Source: Macrothele yani
Lineage: Eukaryota > Arthropoda > Arachnida > Araneae > Macrothelidae
Assembly: GCA_039090855.1 (NCBI GenBank)
Contig: CM077005.1
Span: 73,466,607-73,530,606, forward strand
DNA length: 64,000 bases
Direction of reading: 5' to 3'
The notes beneath the pieces are model-generated. The model worked only from the letters and a program-made list of their open reading frames with translations, made no database searches and was not told where the DNA came from. Below are positions 1 through 11,654 of this stretch, piece after piece. A program made the position numbers and the translations under genes. How positions within the stretch are numbered: the first letter of the stretch is position 1; each line of letters opens with the position of its first letter.

Positions 1-1230
1 TACATTAAAATATTAAGGCGATTTTCTAATTATATATACACTTGATATTTTCTGATTTGTAATGATCTCTTTTGCAAGTTATGTTTGCATGTAAATACCA
101 CGTCAATCAAAGCATGGAAAGCGATTTGACAGTACGGTAATAAATCGATATGCATGAATAAATAAAATAATAATTATTTTCATTTTTGGTTTACTCCTCT
201 TAATATAGGAAATCTATACGAGTTTCTCGAAACCATTTCGAAGGATAAATGGCGCATTTACTGTGTGTAAGAATCGCTTTAAGAATCATGCCGTGTCAAG
301 TAACTTTGAGTTGCTCTTTTTGTTACAATGGAAAGCTATGAATTCTGGGTGAAACCCCATGATGCTGCACAATGGCGTTCTGCTATGGAAAGCGTAAATT
401 TCCTTTCAATGATACAGAATACGGTGGTAGTGGGCACGAAAGAATGAAAATACCTTTCCGTGGGGAAATGAAACACTCGTCGTCGTCTCTTTTTGTGGTG
501 ACGAATTCCCTAAATCCCATCGCATTTGATGGGGCCAGTAACTGGTCATAAACGCTAAGGAAGAGGTTGCTACCGGCCAAAGGCATTCTTTCTCCCCGCG
601 TCAATCAAAGAATCGATCAGAGAGCTCATACGCACTTCTCACCTTCGTCCCGCTGCAGCAGATGATGAAAGAGAAGCGAACAAAAAGAAGAAATATTTTT
701 TTCTACGCGGATCTGGCAACCCAGAGTTATGTGCAGGAATTGCGTCGTTCTCAGTTGGCAACGGATAGATCACAGAATAGGAGGCGTGGTGGGTTTCGTA
801 TCAGCTTTTGCCTGTACTGAATGAAGAAAACCAATAACACAGCATTTTTATCTTAATGTCATAAAAAAGGTGATGGTTTGCATGTAAAAAATGAGATCTC
901 AGTGAGATTAACTATTCTTTTTCTCCACTTCAAAACGATTTGACCACCGGTTATCTATATCATAATCAATGACAAAACAAATTCTCGTTTTTATCTTGCC
1001 TTATCAATTATAACATGAACTAAATAGAAACATTTGGCAAAATGTTTACATCACTCTGTTTTTTTATGCAGCAGTAATTTGAACAGGATCTTATTTTGCC
1101 AGTGAATTTTCCAAATGAGATGAGAGAATTAAAACTATCGTTGAAATGTATAACTTCTACGCAACATAGTTTGTAAAAGCAAATATTTTAAGAACACAAG
1201 ATAGCGCCCAGCTTGCATCTCTTTTTTCTT
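1..1230. other. AT-rich sequence without recognisable gene
   Basis: Short open frames occur on both strands (for example 383-604 minus), but none shows a known domain, a plausible splice context or repeat homology elsewhere in the window. I see nothing I can name here. Confidence 0.5.
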
Positions 1231-1442
1231 ATTTCGGGGTTTAACGACCACCATCAGCAACTCGTAGTGCTGTAAGCAGTCGCCTTTCTCTAATTTTGGG
1301 GCCACTGGTTTCAGGTAGTGGAGACAGATCCGGTGCCGAAAGACACACACAAATCCCATGTCTCATTCGACATTTGAACCCTGATATATCTTTGACGAAT
1401 TGTCAAAAGCCTGCGGCTCAGACCACTCGGCTACCGGAGCAG
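1231..1442 (-). repeat. tRNA-derived SINE, diverged copy
   Basis: The sequence aligns by eye with the well-preserved SINE at 18026-18256. It shares the tail segment beginning ggtttaacgaccacc, the ctgtaagcagtcgcc block, the caaatcccatgtctca block and a decayed tRNA head at the right end (cagaccactcggctaccgg). The tRNA head lies at high coordinates, so the element reads on the minus strand. The internal Pol III boxes are mutated, so this copy is probably dead. It is one of several members of this family in the window. Confidence 0.75.
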
Positions 1443-1689
1443 TTAAATTTTGCATGCAGTAGCTTCACTCACAAACACCAAGGTCTGAACACTCATTTCG
1501 GAAAAGAAACGACAAATCTATATAATGCAGGAACTGGTACCTGCTACGTCACAGATAAGGCTGCGATGCCGAATTTTCGGCCAATAAAACCTAGAGCAGT
1601 AGAGCATATAGAGGCACTAGGTTTCTCCGAGTAAGTCATTCGTAACGAAAATCACGGACGGTGTAACATGGCATGCGATAAGGAGCCTA

Positions 1690-2690
1690 TTAGACATTGT
1701 TTACTGTACGAGTTCGATCACGGTTGCAGCCGCGGCTTGCCGCAACATCTGTCAAGTGTATAGGGAGGATGCAGTTTATGATAGCACATGTCGCCGTTGG
1801 TTTCGGAAATTCCGGGATGGACACAGAAGTTCTAAAGATCAACCACGTCTTGAACGTCCATCCATGGTTTCTGACGAGGGTGTGAACCATAACAAATGAC
1901 CCACATCCAACCGTTCAGAAATTAGCGGAAACGTTGTTAGTACACAGAACAGCAGTCGAAAGACATGTGCTTGGGTTCATCACCAAGTTCGATAACTGGG
2001 TTCCGCACCAGCTTTCTGCAAAGCAACGAAAGGAGAGAATTCGTACCTGTGTTTTTTTTTACTTTCTCGTCAGAGAAATGAAAGATTTTGGGATTAATTG
2101 TAACGGGTGATGAGAAATGAGTACTGTACTAAGGTTCGACGGACTGTGTGCTGAGGTGCGGAGCCTGCTCCATCGACTTCAGACAAAAAGAGGGCTGCAT
2201 ACCAAAAAGGTTTTGTTGAGTGTTTGGTTGGATGTCTAGGGAATAATCCATTGGGAGGTGTTGACACCTAACCGAACGATAAATGCTGACCTCTACTGCC
2301 AACAATTGGACAGATTACGAGAAAACTGATATCCAAGCGGCCAACACTCGTCAATCGCAAATGCTTGATCATTCCTCATGATAACACCAGACCTCATGCT
2401 GCTTTAATCACTCGGCAAAAATTACCAGACTTTGGTTGGGAAGTGTTACATCACCCGGAGTATTCCCCTTACCTGGCACCTACGGACTACCATCTTTTTC
2501 GATCGTTACAGAACGCCTTCGCTCTCCAAACCTTCGATGATGTGGACGATGGGAAAACGGCATTACATTACTTTTTTGACTCCAAAAAAGTAATGTAATT
2601 TCCGGCGTGCAATTCACCTATTCATAGACAGATGGAAAGATGTCATACATAATGATGGCAATTATGTGAAATCCTAGGTACGTTATTTGT
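1690..2690 (+). pseudogene. mariner transposase remnant
   Basis: Degenerate Tc1/mariner-superfamily transposase. Near 1786-1860 the plus strand reads through RWFRKFRDGHRSSKDQPR, the typical mariner helix-turn-helix linker region. Near 2098 a VTGDE-like catalytic block is followed at once by a stop. The open stretch 2365-2598 carries HDNTRPHAA (second catalytic Asp) and YSPYLAPTDYHLFRSLQNAF, the mariner DD34D signature. Several frameshifts and stops interrupt the frame between these blocks, so it cannot encode a working enzyme. I could not see clear terminal inverted repeats, so the limits are approximate. Confidence 0.85.
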
Positions 2691-3599
2691 GGTGTTCTCC
2701 CCCTTTCTTTGTAGCCTACAAAAACGGATAGAACTTATACACACACACACACCCAATAATATTCTGACTTTATTTTTGTAATGCAATCTCTGCTTTTCCC
2801 CCATGGGGAGATACACTGAGACAGCAGTATTTCCATGTCCTAGCTATTCTTGAATTTCGAAAAGTGAAATGGGGAATAGGAAGGGCTATGATTTCGAAAA
2901 GCAGCAGGACACAAATGAAGCTAGAAATCAAAGAATTGTGCTGTTGCTCGTTAAGAATCAGATATTTCCTCCACAGATCCTTGAGCTGCGTGCTTCACAT
3001 TATAACTTCAGTTTAATAGACAGACTGGAAAGAAATCATATCAAATAAAGCTGGGGTTGAACAAGATGCTTTAGATTTTCCTAGACAGTTTTCTGTTTGA
3101 AAGTTTCTTTTGTAGTTGCTGTTGTTCAAGCATCTCCTTCTAAGGTGAAAAATCACTATAGATTCAGCTTGTTGCTGTAAGTTGAAAGTTACGAATTTCA
3201 GTTATTCCTTGTGAGAGAAATTTAGGTATTCATCTCTATAATTTGTATACCGCAGCGTCGAAGGGTTGCGAGGTACTCAAACTGAAACCCGAAGGGAGAC
3301 TCACAGTCTTAACTTCCATGAAAAGATGTGTTGAATCACCCGGATCTAACTTTAATGCATAAACCATCTCCATGTGATGTGAAGTGGTAGCTCGTTATTA
3401 AGATATAGACTGAACGAGGGTCTAGCTGAATGATCTGCTCTGGGATATACACAGGGTTGACATAAATTATTTCACTCATTAAGAAAATTTGTATTTAAAA
3501 AACTATGATAGGTAAAAACAAGTGGAGTTTGTGGCACGATGCATGTAAAAACAAAGAGGTTTTTTTTGTTGTGTAGGTGCATTCTGAGTAATAAATAGG
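2691..3599. other. Intergenic AT-rich stretch with a short (AC)n tract
   Basis: Contains a short CA microsatellite at about 2740-2753. Otherwise I recognise no gene or repeat. Confidence 0.5.
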
Positions 3600-4645
3600 T
3601 GGCGCTTCTAGCTCAAGAAGTCAAAGTAACGTCCTTGCAGGAAAAGACGGAACGTGTTCTGTGGTATCACGAGACCAAATCACCGATAACTTTTCAGCGT
3701 GATTTCAGAAGAGAGTACGGACGTTCACCACCTGATTATAAAAAGCATAACAGTTTGGTATGCAAAGTTTAAGGGGACCCGAAGTGTTGATGACGGAAAA
3801 CGAACGTACCATCCAGGTGTTAGTGAAGAAATTTCTGATGCAGTGCGGACAGCTTTCGTACGCAGCCCCTCGAAATCTACCCACCGAGCATCATCTGAAC
3901 TCGGAATTCCCTGTACTACACCGAAGAAAATTTTATACAAAAGGTTTCGTTTGTATGCATACAAACAAAGTACAGATTCTTCAAGCCTTGCAGGTGGAAG
4001 AGCCACATGTCATGCTGCTTTTGCAACTGATATTTTGCAGCGTATTGATGACAACAACAACTTTCTGTAGAGTGTGCGTTTTTCGGATGAGGCTAGTGTT
4101 CACACCTCTAGTGAAGAAAACAGATACAATGTTCGTATTGGGTCTCGACAAACCACATGTTGTCTTTTAAAAATTGCGGAACCGCCCAAAGGTGGTTGTG
4201 GTTCGCTTGGTGTGGTCACAACAGAGTCATCAGACCTTTATTTTTTTGTGTGAACGTACAATAACAGCAAATATGAACCTGGGCATGATGGAGCTTTTCG
4301 TTGCTCCTCAGTTGAAGGAATCTCAACCAGAGTAATATTGCAACATGATGGTGCTCTACTACATTGGTGATTAATTGTTCGAAAATCGCTCAGTACCACA
4401 TTTCCAAAGAGATGGTTGGGAGGGACGGTGCAAAATCATGGCCTCCAATGGTCATCCGACCTAACACCCCAATACGTTTTCCTGTGGGATTATGTCAAGG
4501 ATAAAATATATTTATAAATGTAGGAGGATAACAGATACAGTCTCCAAAGAGATGTTTGGCTAAACATGGCAAGAAATTGTATACCTGTTAGATGTGCTGC
4601 AAGCCAGGAACGGCGCACATGTGCAGGTGTACTCACAACGGAAAA
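3600..4645 (+). pseudogene. DUF4817-type Tc1/mariner-superfamily transposase remnant
   Basis: The frame near 3640-3750 reads FQRDFRREYGRSPPDY, the start of the DUF4817 helix-turn-helix domain. After a frameshift the frame at 3740-3930 continues ITVWYAKFKGTRSVDDGKR and VSEEISDAVRTAFVRSPSKS. Near 4340-4510 broken frames still show ILQHDGALLHW and FLWDYVKDKIY, the C-terminal catalytic segment. The 3' end near 4585-4640 reads LDVLQARNGAHVQVY, matching the C-terminus of the better copies at 36303-37362 and 40807-41866 (LDVLRSTKGAHEEVY). Many stops make it non-functional. No clear terminal inverted repeats were seen. Confidence 0.85.
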
Positions 4646-5167
4646 CAATTATCAATTTTCATGCATCATGCCACAAACAGCTTGTTTCTACTTATCATAG
4701 CTTTTTAAATAATTATTCCCTTAATGGGAGGAAGACTTTATGTCCACCCAGTACTTTGCCCAAACCACTTACAGCATGTGGGAAAACATCGCATTCAGGC
4801 TAAGCATCTTGTTGACAGCAAAACAATGCTACGGGCGGTGCCTTGAGAAATCTGGCAAATTCTCATCGCGATCAGCTTTTTACTTGAGCAATGGACGAAT
4901 TGCGACATTTACTTCGTGATGTGCACTTACATCTCAAGGACAAAATAAATTGTAACATAGCAAATACAACCAAAGGGAAGCATCTTGCATATTACCAAGT
5001 GCGAAGGAAATATTGCATAAACTTACAAGTAATATACAAGGTGGAAGAACCGTTATTCAAAATATTTTATCGCCTTACATAATTTCATGGGTGAAAGAAA
5101 TACAGAGAATTGTATATCAGGATAATGGGATCCTGGGGACATATTTGGGATGACTCATTCTGCTAAA
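4646..5167. other. Unassigned stretch
   Basis: Open frames such as 4891-5082 plus show no known domain. Nothing is recognised apart from proximity to the DUF4817 remnant. Confidence 0.4.
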
Positions 5168-5209
5168 AAATACCTGTTAGATGTGCTGCAACACATCTAA
5201 CAGGTATTT
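5168..5209. repeat. Perfect 18-bp hairpin made from transposon 3' sequence
   Basis: Arms 5168-5185 and 5192-5209 are exact reverse complements around a 6-nt loop. Positions 5171-5191 are identical over 21 bp to 4582-4602, the 3' coding end of the DUF4817 transposon remnant. The hairpin is therefore a snap-back copy of that segment lying about 590 bp downstream of it. Confidence 0.9.
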
Positions 5210-5249
5210 AAATAAAACTTTGACTTGCTGGTTGTTTAGGTGGGAATCC

Positions 5250-5466
5250 ATTTTTTCCCGTTTCGTGGTTTAATGGCCACCATGTGCAAATCGGAGGGCT
5301 ATAAGCAGTCGCCTGTCCTAAATATAGGGAACTTGGTTCCAGATAAGAAACTGAGTCAGGGCAGTATGACAAACACACAATCCATTTCTCACCCTGACGC
5401 ATCTCAGACGAATTATCAGAAGCCAACACCTCAGACCACTGGGTCTCCGGGCAAGCATAGGAATCT
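5250..5466 (-). repeat. tRNA-derived SINE, diverged copy
   Basis: Same family as 18026-18256: tail block near 5262-5300 (tggtttaatggccacc), ataagcagtcgcctgtc, a ctcaccctgacg block and a decayed tRNA head ending cagaccactgggtctccggg. Orientation is minus. The A and B boxes are degenerate. Confidence 0.75.
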
Positions 5467-5710
5467 ATGCATGCGCATATACCGTCAGCTGTTTTCAAAC
5501 TGTATGGCTGCATACACAGGGCAGGAATTAAGTAATGAGACTAATTTTTCTTAAAATTCCCAGTAAAACGTACGGTCCGGAAGGCATGGCATTTTGATTA
5601 GCTATTTATCAGCTATGCGGTGGCAACAGCATTGGCGTAATAATTACGCAGATGATTACTTACGCTGTGCATGACTTCATTCGATGGAATAATGACGTCA
5701 CAGCTCTGTC

Positions 5711-5838
5711 ATGGAACAGAAGGCAAATATCCAGTTCTGTTTGAAAATCGGTAAAACTGCATCTGAGACAGTTGAATTGTTGCGTAACGTGTACGGAGAA
5801 AATTGCCTATCACGTGCACAAATATTCCGATGGTATGT
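5711..5838 (+). pseudogene. mariner transposase N-terminal fragment
   Basis: The frame from the ATG at 5711 reads IQFCLKIGKTASETVELLRN and YGENCLSRAQIFRWY. This is the first helix-turn-helix module of mariner transposases with typical spacing. Similarity stops after about 43 residues, near 5838, where unrelated sequence begins. It is a truncated 5' fragment without a catalytic domain. Confidence 0.8.
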
Positions 5839-6364
5839 ATGTAGAATTTCCGCTTATTCAGATAGATTAACTACTTGTAATAACAATTGTGTCTCACAGA
5901 TGGCGGCACAGTGCGCTCTACACATCTACGCACTAGTTGCACAGATGAGAACGACGCCCAGAGGGCAGAAGAGAGGAATTTAAGAGAGAACGTCGTTGTC
6001 CGTAGTTGTACGTTGTGTGGAATGAATCCGTTTAAGTTGTTAATTGTTGTCTTATGTTCCTTGTGTTGTGTGTTAGAATAAGGTGTTAAGAAAATGATGG
6101 CTGGCTGTAGTCGTAGTGCAAGATTGAATTTCCCTAGACGCCACGAGTTCTACAAGAAAAAGTGGGGACCTGTCCCAGATTTGATTCCAAAGAGAAATGA
6201 AAAGTTCTAAGTCAGCCATGTTGTTCTGTGTCGCCCTGGCACGTATGAATTTGTATCTATTTGTTTGAGAGTCATCCTGGCTCGACAGTGTTGCTGAGTG
6301 TCACCCTACAATGTGTGAGTTCGCTATATTGTACCGAGAAACTTCCAGTTTTCCAGAATCGTAG
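5839..6364. other. Unassigned stretch
   Basis: Short frames such as 5887-6081 plus have no recognised similarity. Confidence 0.4.
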
Positions 6365-6428
6365 CTTACGGCGAGCCGTAAGCAAGTGAAACTTCCTTAC
6401 GGCTCGCAGTAAGGAAGTTTCACTTGCT
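6365..6428. repeat. Compound hairpin with alternative foldings
   Basis: A perfect 20-bp stem pairs 6381-6400 with 6409-6428 around an 8-nt loop. Overlapping it, 6365-6372 pairs with 6375-6382 (cttacggc / gccgtaag). In addition 6371-6382 is the exact reverse complement of 6396-6407, a competing 12-bp stem. The three foldings share bases and are mutually exclusive. No coding sequence is present. Confidence 0.9.
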
Positions 6429-7633
6429 GAGATAAGCGACGCAGCGATTTTGTAGGTGACTGTTGCAAACGTTTTCTAACATCGTTTATCACTTCGGTGT
6501 TAACACACTTGGCGGCCGGCCATTTCTGAGCATATCACTAACACTTCCAGTTTTCCAAAATCGTACGAGTGAACTATGTATCGTTGATTTACTTACCGCA
6601 GCATGCTGCGGAAATTTTTTTCCTGAACTCTTCTATACACTGTTTGTAAGATTGCGTTTGCAAATAAGGTTCTAGTAAACAAATTCTCTGCTCCTTTGTC
6701 AAACCCATGACTCTGTGCAAATGGCGCCGCTAAAGTGGGCAAACTGCGTAGCACACATGAAACCGGTTATTCATTTCTGGCACTCCGCCAGTGTACTTCA
6801 GGCATTCGACAAGCCCACTATTTGATCTCGACGAGTTGCTGACTCGTGTTGCCACATCAATTGGTTAAACATTTGCTTACAGTATAAGCAATTTTTTTTT
6901 AATTCAGACTCCCGGAACTTTGCGATTACTCTGTATATAATTATATATATATATATATAAAGTAGGTATTCACATTATTGCAAATCATTATAATGAAAAT
7001 CACATAGAATAGAACAAGAAGCCTAGAAAGGTATGTTCATTCTATAGCTGCACAATGCTTAATCCAATATGAAATAAATAAATAAATAATAAGTAGAAGG
7101 AATGAAATGTAGGGCCGATCTTTTAGGGGAACACTGGCCCTGGTGACCTTTCGATAAAGGTATAGGCAAAATGTGGAAAGCCACCCGTGTGTTTCCGAGG
7201 TCACCAAAATATATGACCAAGCTCAACAATCAAGCAAAGAAATTACAAAAAAGCAAGCAAACAACAAAATTCACCAATATCATTGTAGATCAAGTCAGAG
7301 ATATATTAAGATAATAGAACACCATTCCAGACATTTCGACACTAGATATCCAACAAAGTCAATATCAGTTATTGGAGTGTATTAGACTTTTGTGCAGTAA
7401 GTACTAGGTGTAACAGAAGATAGCAAATTTAGGTAAGTAGGCAGTGTTGCCGTAAGGATTAGCTAAATCTTCAACCACAAGAGACCCGTCATGTGGTGCA
7501 TTTAGAAAGAAGAAGGTTTTTAACTTTGTGAGGTCATTTGTTAGTCAGTTGCTGTAATGTAATTGGTTTGTGCTGGACAAAATATTTTGTTGAAATGTCA
7601 CAGTTTAAGAGTTGACCAAAATATCTCTTAAGA
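6429..7633. other. AT-rich intergenic stretch with (TA)n
   Basis: Holds a TA microsatellite at about 6938-6959. The small frames (6463-6675, 7173-7385 plus) show no known domain. Confidence 0.5.
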
Positions 7634-7667
7634 ACTACTTTCTAATGGAAAGCCATTAGAAAGTAGT
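7634..7667. repeat. Perfect 15-bp hairpin
   Basis: Arms 7634-7648 and 7653-7667 are exact reverse complements separated by the 4-nt loop aaag. This is the third perfect foldback within 2.5 kb. Confidence 0.9.
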
Positions 7668-7919
7668 GTGTTAAATAGTTGCTTTAATTGTATGATGAGA
7701 GCTTCTGAGTTACTACAAAGATGAATATATCTGAAATATTAAGATATTTGATAATTCTGAAGACTTGGGTGGAGATATTTGATTCCCAGTGGCTTAAAAA
7801 TTCACTTTAAAAGTATAGCTTCTTCTTTTGTCAATAATTGTGGTAACACCATTATTGATTTCAATGTCTAGATAGTGCACATTCCGGTCACAACATCCAG
7901 TCAAAACTAGGTCTAAACT

Positions 7920-8038
7920 TTCTGGATAGGCCGTAAGAAAAACACAGCATCCATGCTTCACCGGGATTTGAACTTGGACCCTTCTCGGACGAACGGTCAT
8001 AAGCCAGCGCTTAGACCATTACGCCACCGGCGCAGCAG
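7920..8038 (-). repeat. tRNA-derived SINE, 5' (tRNA head) fragment
   Basis: On the minus strand this reads a tRNA-like head (ggtggcgtaatggtctaagc, then a B-box-like region) followed by the SINE body ending near ttacggcc. It aligns with the right half of the SINE at 18026-18256; the 3' tail half is missing. Confidence 0.8.
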
Positions 8039-8039
8039 A

Positions 8040-8693
8040 AATGAATTGTACGAACCCTGGTCATAAACAGCCCTTATGAATTGCAAGCAAAGTGATTAGG
8101 GGTAAGTATCATATAGGGAAGTAAAAACAGAACATTTTTTGTGAAAATTCATTGCAATTGTACAATTATGCGGCCACGCAGGAAATAAGGAACGGAAACC
8201 CAGGGAACAAATCAAGGTACACCGCAGGAAACTGGCAATATTCTAGACACCAGTACCCCGCTGCTCTCGGTGTGCGACTCAGACATTCCCGGGAACTGGA
8301 CCTTGCCTCAAGTAAATACCGTCACATGTCGAATTAAACTTGAACTCCTTTCTTTGCACTTAAGCACGTCATTGTACCCGTCCTAATGCAGCCCATTCTG
8401 TCCGAGGCATAATTCCTTTAGAAAAATTGTTTGCCCTATCTTACACACTTACCGAAGTACCGAAGGAGCTAAGTCATGTACTAAGGGACAAGATATCCCT
8501 TAGTCGTTCTTCAAAAATGACTAGCGTGTCCGTTGACCGCTGTGAAAAGGTTCTGTTTTACGGATGTTACTGGCAATGTTAATCGGACGGCAACTGTTCT
8601 GTAGTAACAAAAACTTGCCGTTGTTCGGAGGAGTCCGCTAATGAAGGCTTCATTGTATATGTGTGTTTTTTTACAAATACTCAAAATCGAGAT
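8040..8693. other. Unassigned stretch
   Basis: No known gene. The frame 8152-8337 plus has no recognised domain. Confidence 0.4.
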
Positions 8694-8695
8694 TA

Positions 8696-9939
8696 TTGGG
8701 TTGGTGCGAATGAAATGTCCGGCAAAGGATCAGCACACGTGAACGGCGAGAAGGGAAAAGTAGGACAACTTACTTAAGCAAAATAATCCCCCTCGGCATC
8801 GACACATAGTTGCCATCTGTCCGGCAAGGCCATGATCCCTGAACGAAAAACGTCTTGTACCTGGGACCCGAAGAAGTAATCAACTGCACGTTGAACCTCG
8901 TTTTCTGTTGTGAACTGTTTCCCGGACGGGAAGTGATCCAGGCGATGACATTATGTCGGCGACAAGTCCCGGTAATAGGCAAGATGAGCCTAAGGCACTT
9001 AGTGTCAGCATCGTTTGTTGTGCTACATGAGGGCGGCAGTTGTCCTAGAGCAGAAGAACACCATGTCTGTTGAACAAAGCCGGTTGTTGCTGCAGCAATA
9101 TGGTGCATCAGGTGTAATTCAGCACAATAACGTTCTGCAGTGATGGTTTGGCCTCTTGTCAAAAAACTCCGATGAATTATTCCGGCTGTGGACCACCAGA
9201 CAAGGAGAATCAACTTCTTGGTTTTGTAAGGGGGATCTAGGATGCCGCCCAGCAGGCTGTGCCTTGCTTAACCATTGCGCAGATCACTTCCGATTATTAT
9301 AAAGGACCCACTTCTCGTCGCAGGTGACGATTCGATGCACTAGAGGTTCCTGTTTATTCCTGGCAAGCAGCGACGTGCAGACTTATAAGCGCCTAGTCTT
9401 GTTACCAGTTGTCAACTCATGCGGCAGCCATATGTCCAGCTTTTTTACCTTACCAAGCGCAGCTAGGCTCCAAACAACTGTCATGTGGTGAACACCTACC
9501 TCTGCCGCTCTGTCACGACACGTTTTTCGGGGTCCGCTTCAACCAGACGTCACAGAACATCGTGAGAAGCAGCAACATGTCTGTGACCACGTGCTTCGTT
9601 TTGTAGATCCGTATCTCCGCTTCGAAATTTTACAAACCATCGCCGAATGGTTCGTTCGTTGGCTGTGTTCTCCCCAAACGATGTGTTAACGTTTCGAGTG
9701 GTAATTCCTGCAGAATGGCCCAGTTTTAATTCATACAGGAAGGTGAATCTCAAATCCGGCGTCTGCGTGTTTCCTTTGCAAACCACGTTACGTTCAAACA
9801 AACCACGATTTAACTTTGTTCTTCACACACGTGCCAGCTGTTTATAGTAACTCTGTGACGTAATACCTACAACACCTGTGGGTGGTTCCATTCCGCTGTG
9901 GTGGGGGCCGCGCAGGATGATTCATTCGCACCAGCCCAA
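8696..9939 (-). mobile_element. mariner element with both terminal inverted repeats, inactive
   Basis: Terminal inverted repeats begin ttgggttggtgcgaatgaa at 8696 and match the complement of 9921-9939 with one mismatch. TA target duplications lie at 8694-8695 and 9940-9941. The element is 1244 bp, normal for mariner. The minus strand encodes RTIRRWFVKFRSGDTDLQNE near 9600-9690 (helix-turn-helix domain) and VWWSTAGIIHRSFLTRGQTI near 9150-9200 (catalytic domain). A DNCRPH block (second catalytic Asp) near 9030 is preceded by a stop. Several frameshifts and stops break the frame. It is a clearly bounded but non-autonomous fossil. Confidence 0.92.
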
Positions 9940-9941
9940 TA

Positions 9942-11569
9942 TTTGCTTGCGCATTGCCGTTCTCACTACTTGAGCTAACCACTTTGTAAATATACTATGT
10001 GCTACTGCTCTCTCATATGGATATGCGTTTGCGCTAGGAATTTGAAATAAATTATCCAGCAAAAAAGCCATATATGAAGTTCGAAGTTTATGTGCTGACA
10101 ACAAAGTTTTCCATGGACAAATGTATGAGATACTAATTTTTGTATTGTAAGTAACTGATTAAGATTGTGAAAATTCAGAGAAATTCATTGAAGTGCAAAT
10201 GAGCCAGTACAAAGACTCTGCGACAGTAATCGTTTCTTTGAACCTTTTAAAACAGTTAATAAGAATCTCATCTTAAAAACAGTGTTTCCCCTTTCATTTT
10301 GCACATTGGAGTCCAAATTTATGTGGAGTTTCGTGCATTTGATTTGCATTTTAGATTGTGCTGAGCGCTGCAGGAAAAAAGAGAGCTCGCAAAAAAAAAA
10401 CTGCCATCCTAATCAGCTCTGTGTTTGTGTTTTAACAAGTGAACTCAGTATCTCCTGTGTATTTAAGAGAGAAAAAAATAGCACTTCCTAAGCAAAGAAG
10501 CTAAAATCTAAAACAATCCAGAGAGTATCTACCGATAAAAAATTCACAAAAAAAAAGTCAAAATATCTACGATAACTGAATTTATTCTGATTAAGTTTCA
10601 CACTAATTGCATGAGATAATAATTTGGTTTTCTTTTTAATCTAACTTCATTTTTATTTTACTCCTGATGGAGTTTTTTTTCTCCTCGCGAATACATTTCT
10701 AACTGAAGTTTTTCATCTTTCAAAGTCGACATACTTTAAAAAAAAGGAAATGAGAGTAATGTAATTTAACCTTCAAGAAATTACTCCTGCTCTTCTGCAA
10801 CCAAATCGTTCTATTTTTTAAAAGAGTTTTACGTTTCGCGTTCAATATTCTCTTGCAAATTAATAGTGGCATAAAAAGTGAACAGAAAGTTTTCAGTGAT
10901 TGTTAGTACACTGCTTGCAGATCATTTCAAAGAGGTAATAAATTCCAAAATGGTCCCTAATTCGCACTTTTTTGACGCCGTTCGCTAAAAAAAAGGAACT
11001 CTAATTAATTTAGAAAGTGTTAAACATCTTACGTTATAATTGGAGATAAGGGAAGACTTAAAAATGTTGCCTGCAAATGCGTTAAAAGTTTGAATGATAA
11101 ATGACGGTTGAGAGTATCAAAACACCTATTAACTTTGTTTACATTTCTTTTTTTCTTCGTTCGTATAACACACTGCAGTGTCCAGGCCAAGGTTTATCTG
11201 AGTGATTCGATAAGGGAATCACTTTTTTCTCTAAATGATAATTTGCTTTGTTAAAAAAATGCCCAAAATCCTTAAAAACTGCTGACTTCAAGTACTTAGT
11301 GCTGATTAAACACATGTTGTAAAAATATATCTGAAACATGTTTATGAAAGCTTTGACTAAACTTATTATTTTTTACGCGCTTTTTAGAAGTTCTTCAATT
11401 TTAAGATACTTTACCAGAGCTGTGAAGAATCACAAACAATAAAATTTCCTTTGTCTGAATGTTTGTCCCACTTTGGAGACACAGTGGAAAAAGCGCTTGC
11501 GTGTTTTAATGGTCGGATCCCTGCCTTAACCAATATAATTTCTTTTAGTATGCAAAGGAAATAAAATAT
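9942..11569. other. AT-rich sequence without recognisable gene
   Basis: About 1.6 kb of low-complexity AT-rich DNA with several poly-A and poly-T runs. Open frames are short (10282-10491 plus, 11139-11339 minus) and resemble nothing known. I see no repeat relation to the rest of the window. Confidence 0.5.
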
Positions 11570-11582
11570 CCGTTTATTGACG

Positions 11583-11650
11583 TATAAGTATTATGAATAA
11601 AGCGTAAGCTTTCAACACCAACGGGTGCCTTCTTCAGACTTGTACGTGGT
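11583..11650 (-). ncRNA. Hammerhead-ribozyme-like motif at Penelope-like 3' end
   Basis: The minus strand reads ctgaaga (consensus CUGANGA), then ggcacc-cgtt-ggtgtt, which forms a 6-bp stem II with GU pairs, then gaaa. Next comes agc-ttac-gct, a possible 3-bp stem III, then a U that could be the cleavage nucleotide. Distal stem I bases acgtacaagt can pair with acttatacgt downstream with one mismatch, but about ten unpaired bases would then bulge next to the cleavage site. The position just 3' of a Penelope-like C-terminal fragment fits known hammerheads in Penelope LTR-like repeats. Self-cleavage is unproven. Confidence 0.45.
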
Positions 11651-11654
11651 TAGA

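Noticed and set aside
383..604. 73-codon minus frame
   Set aside because: No domain, no conserved context, short and expected by chance.
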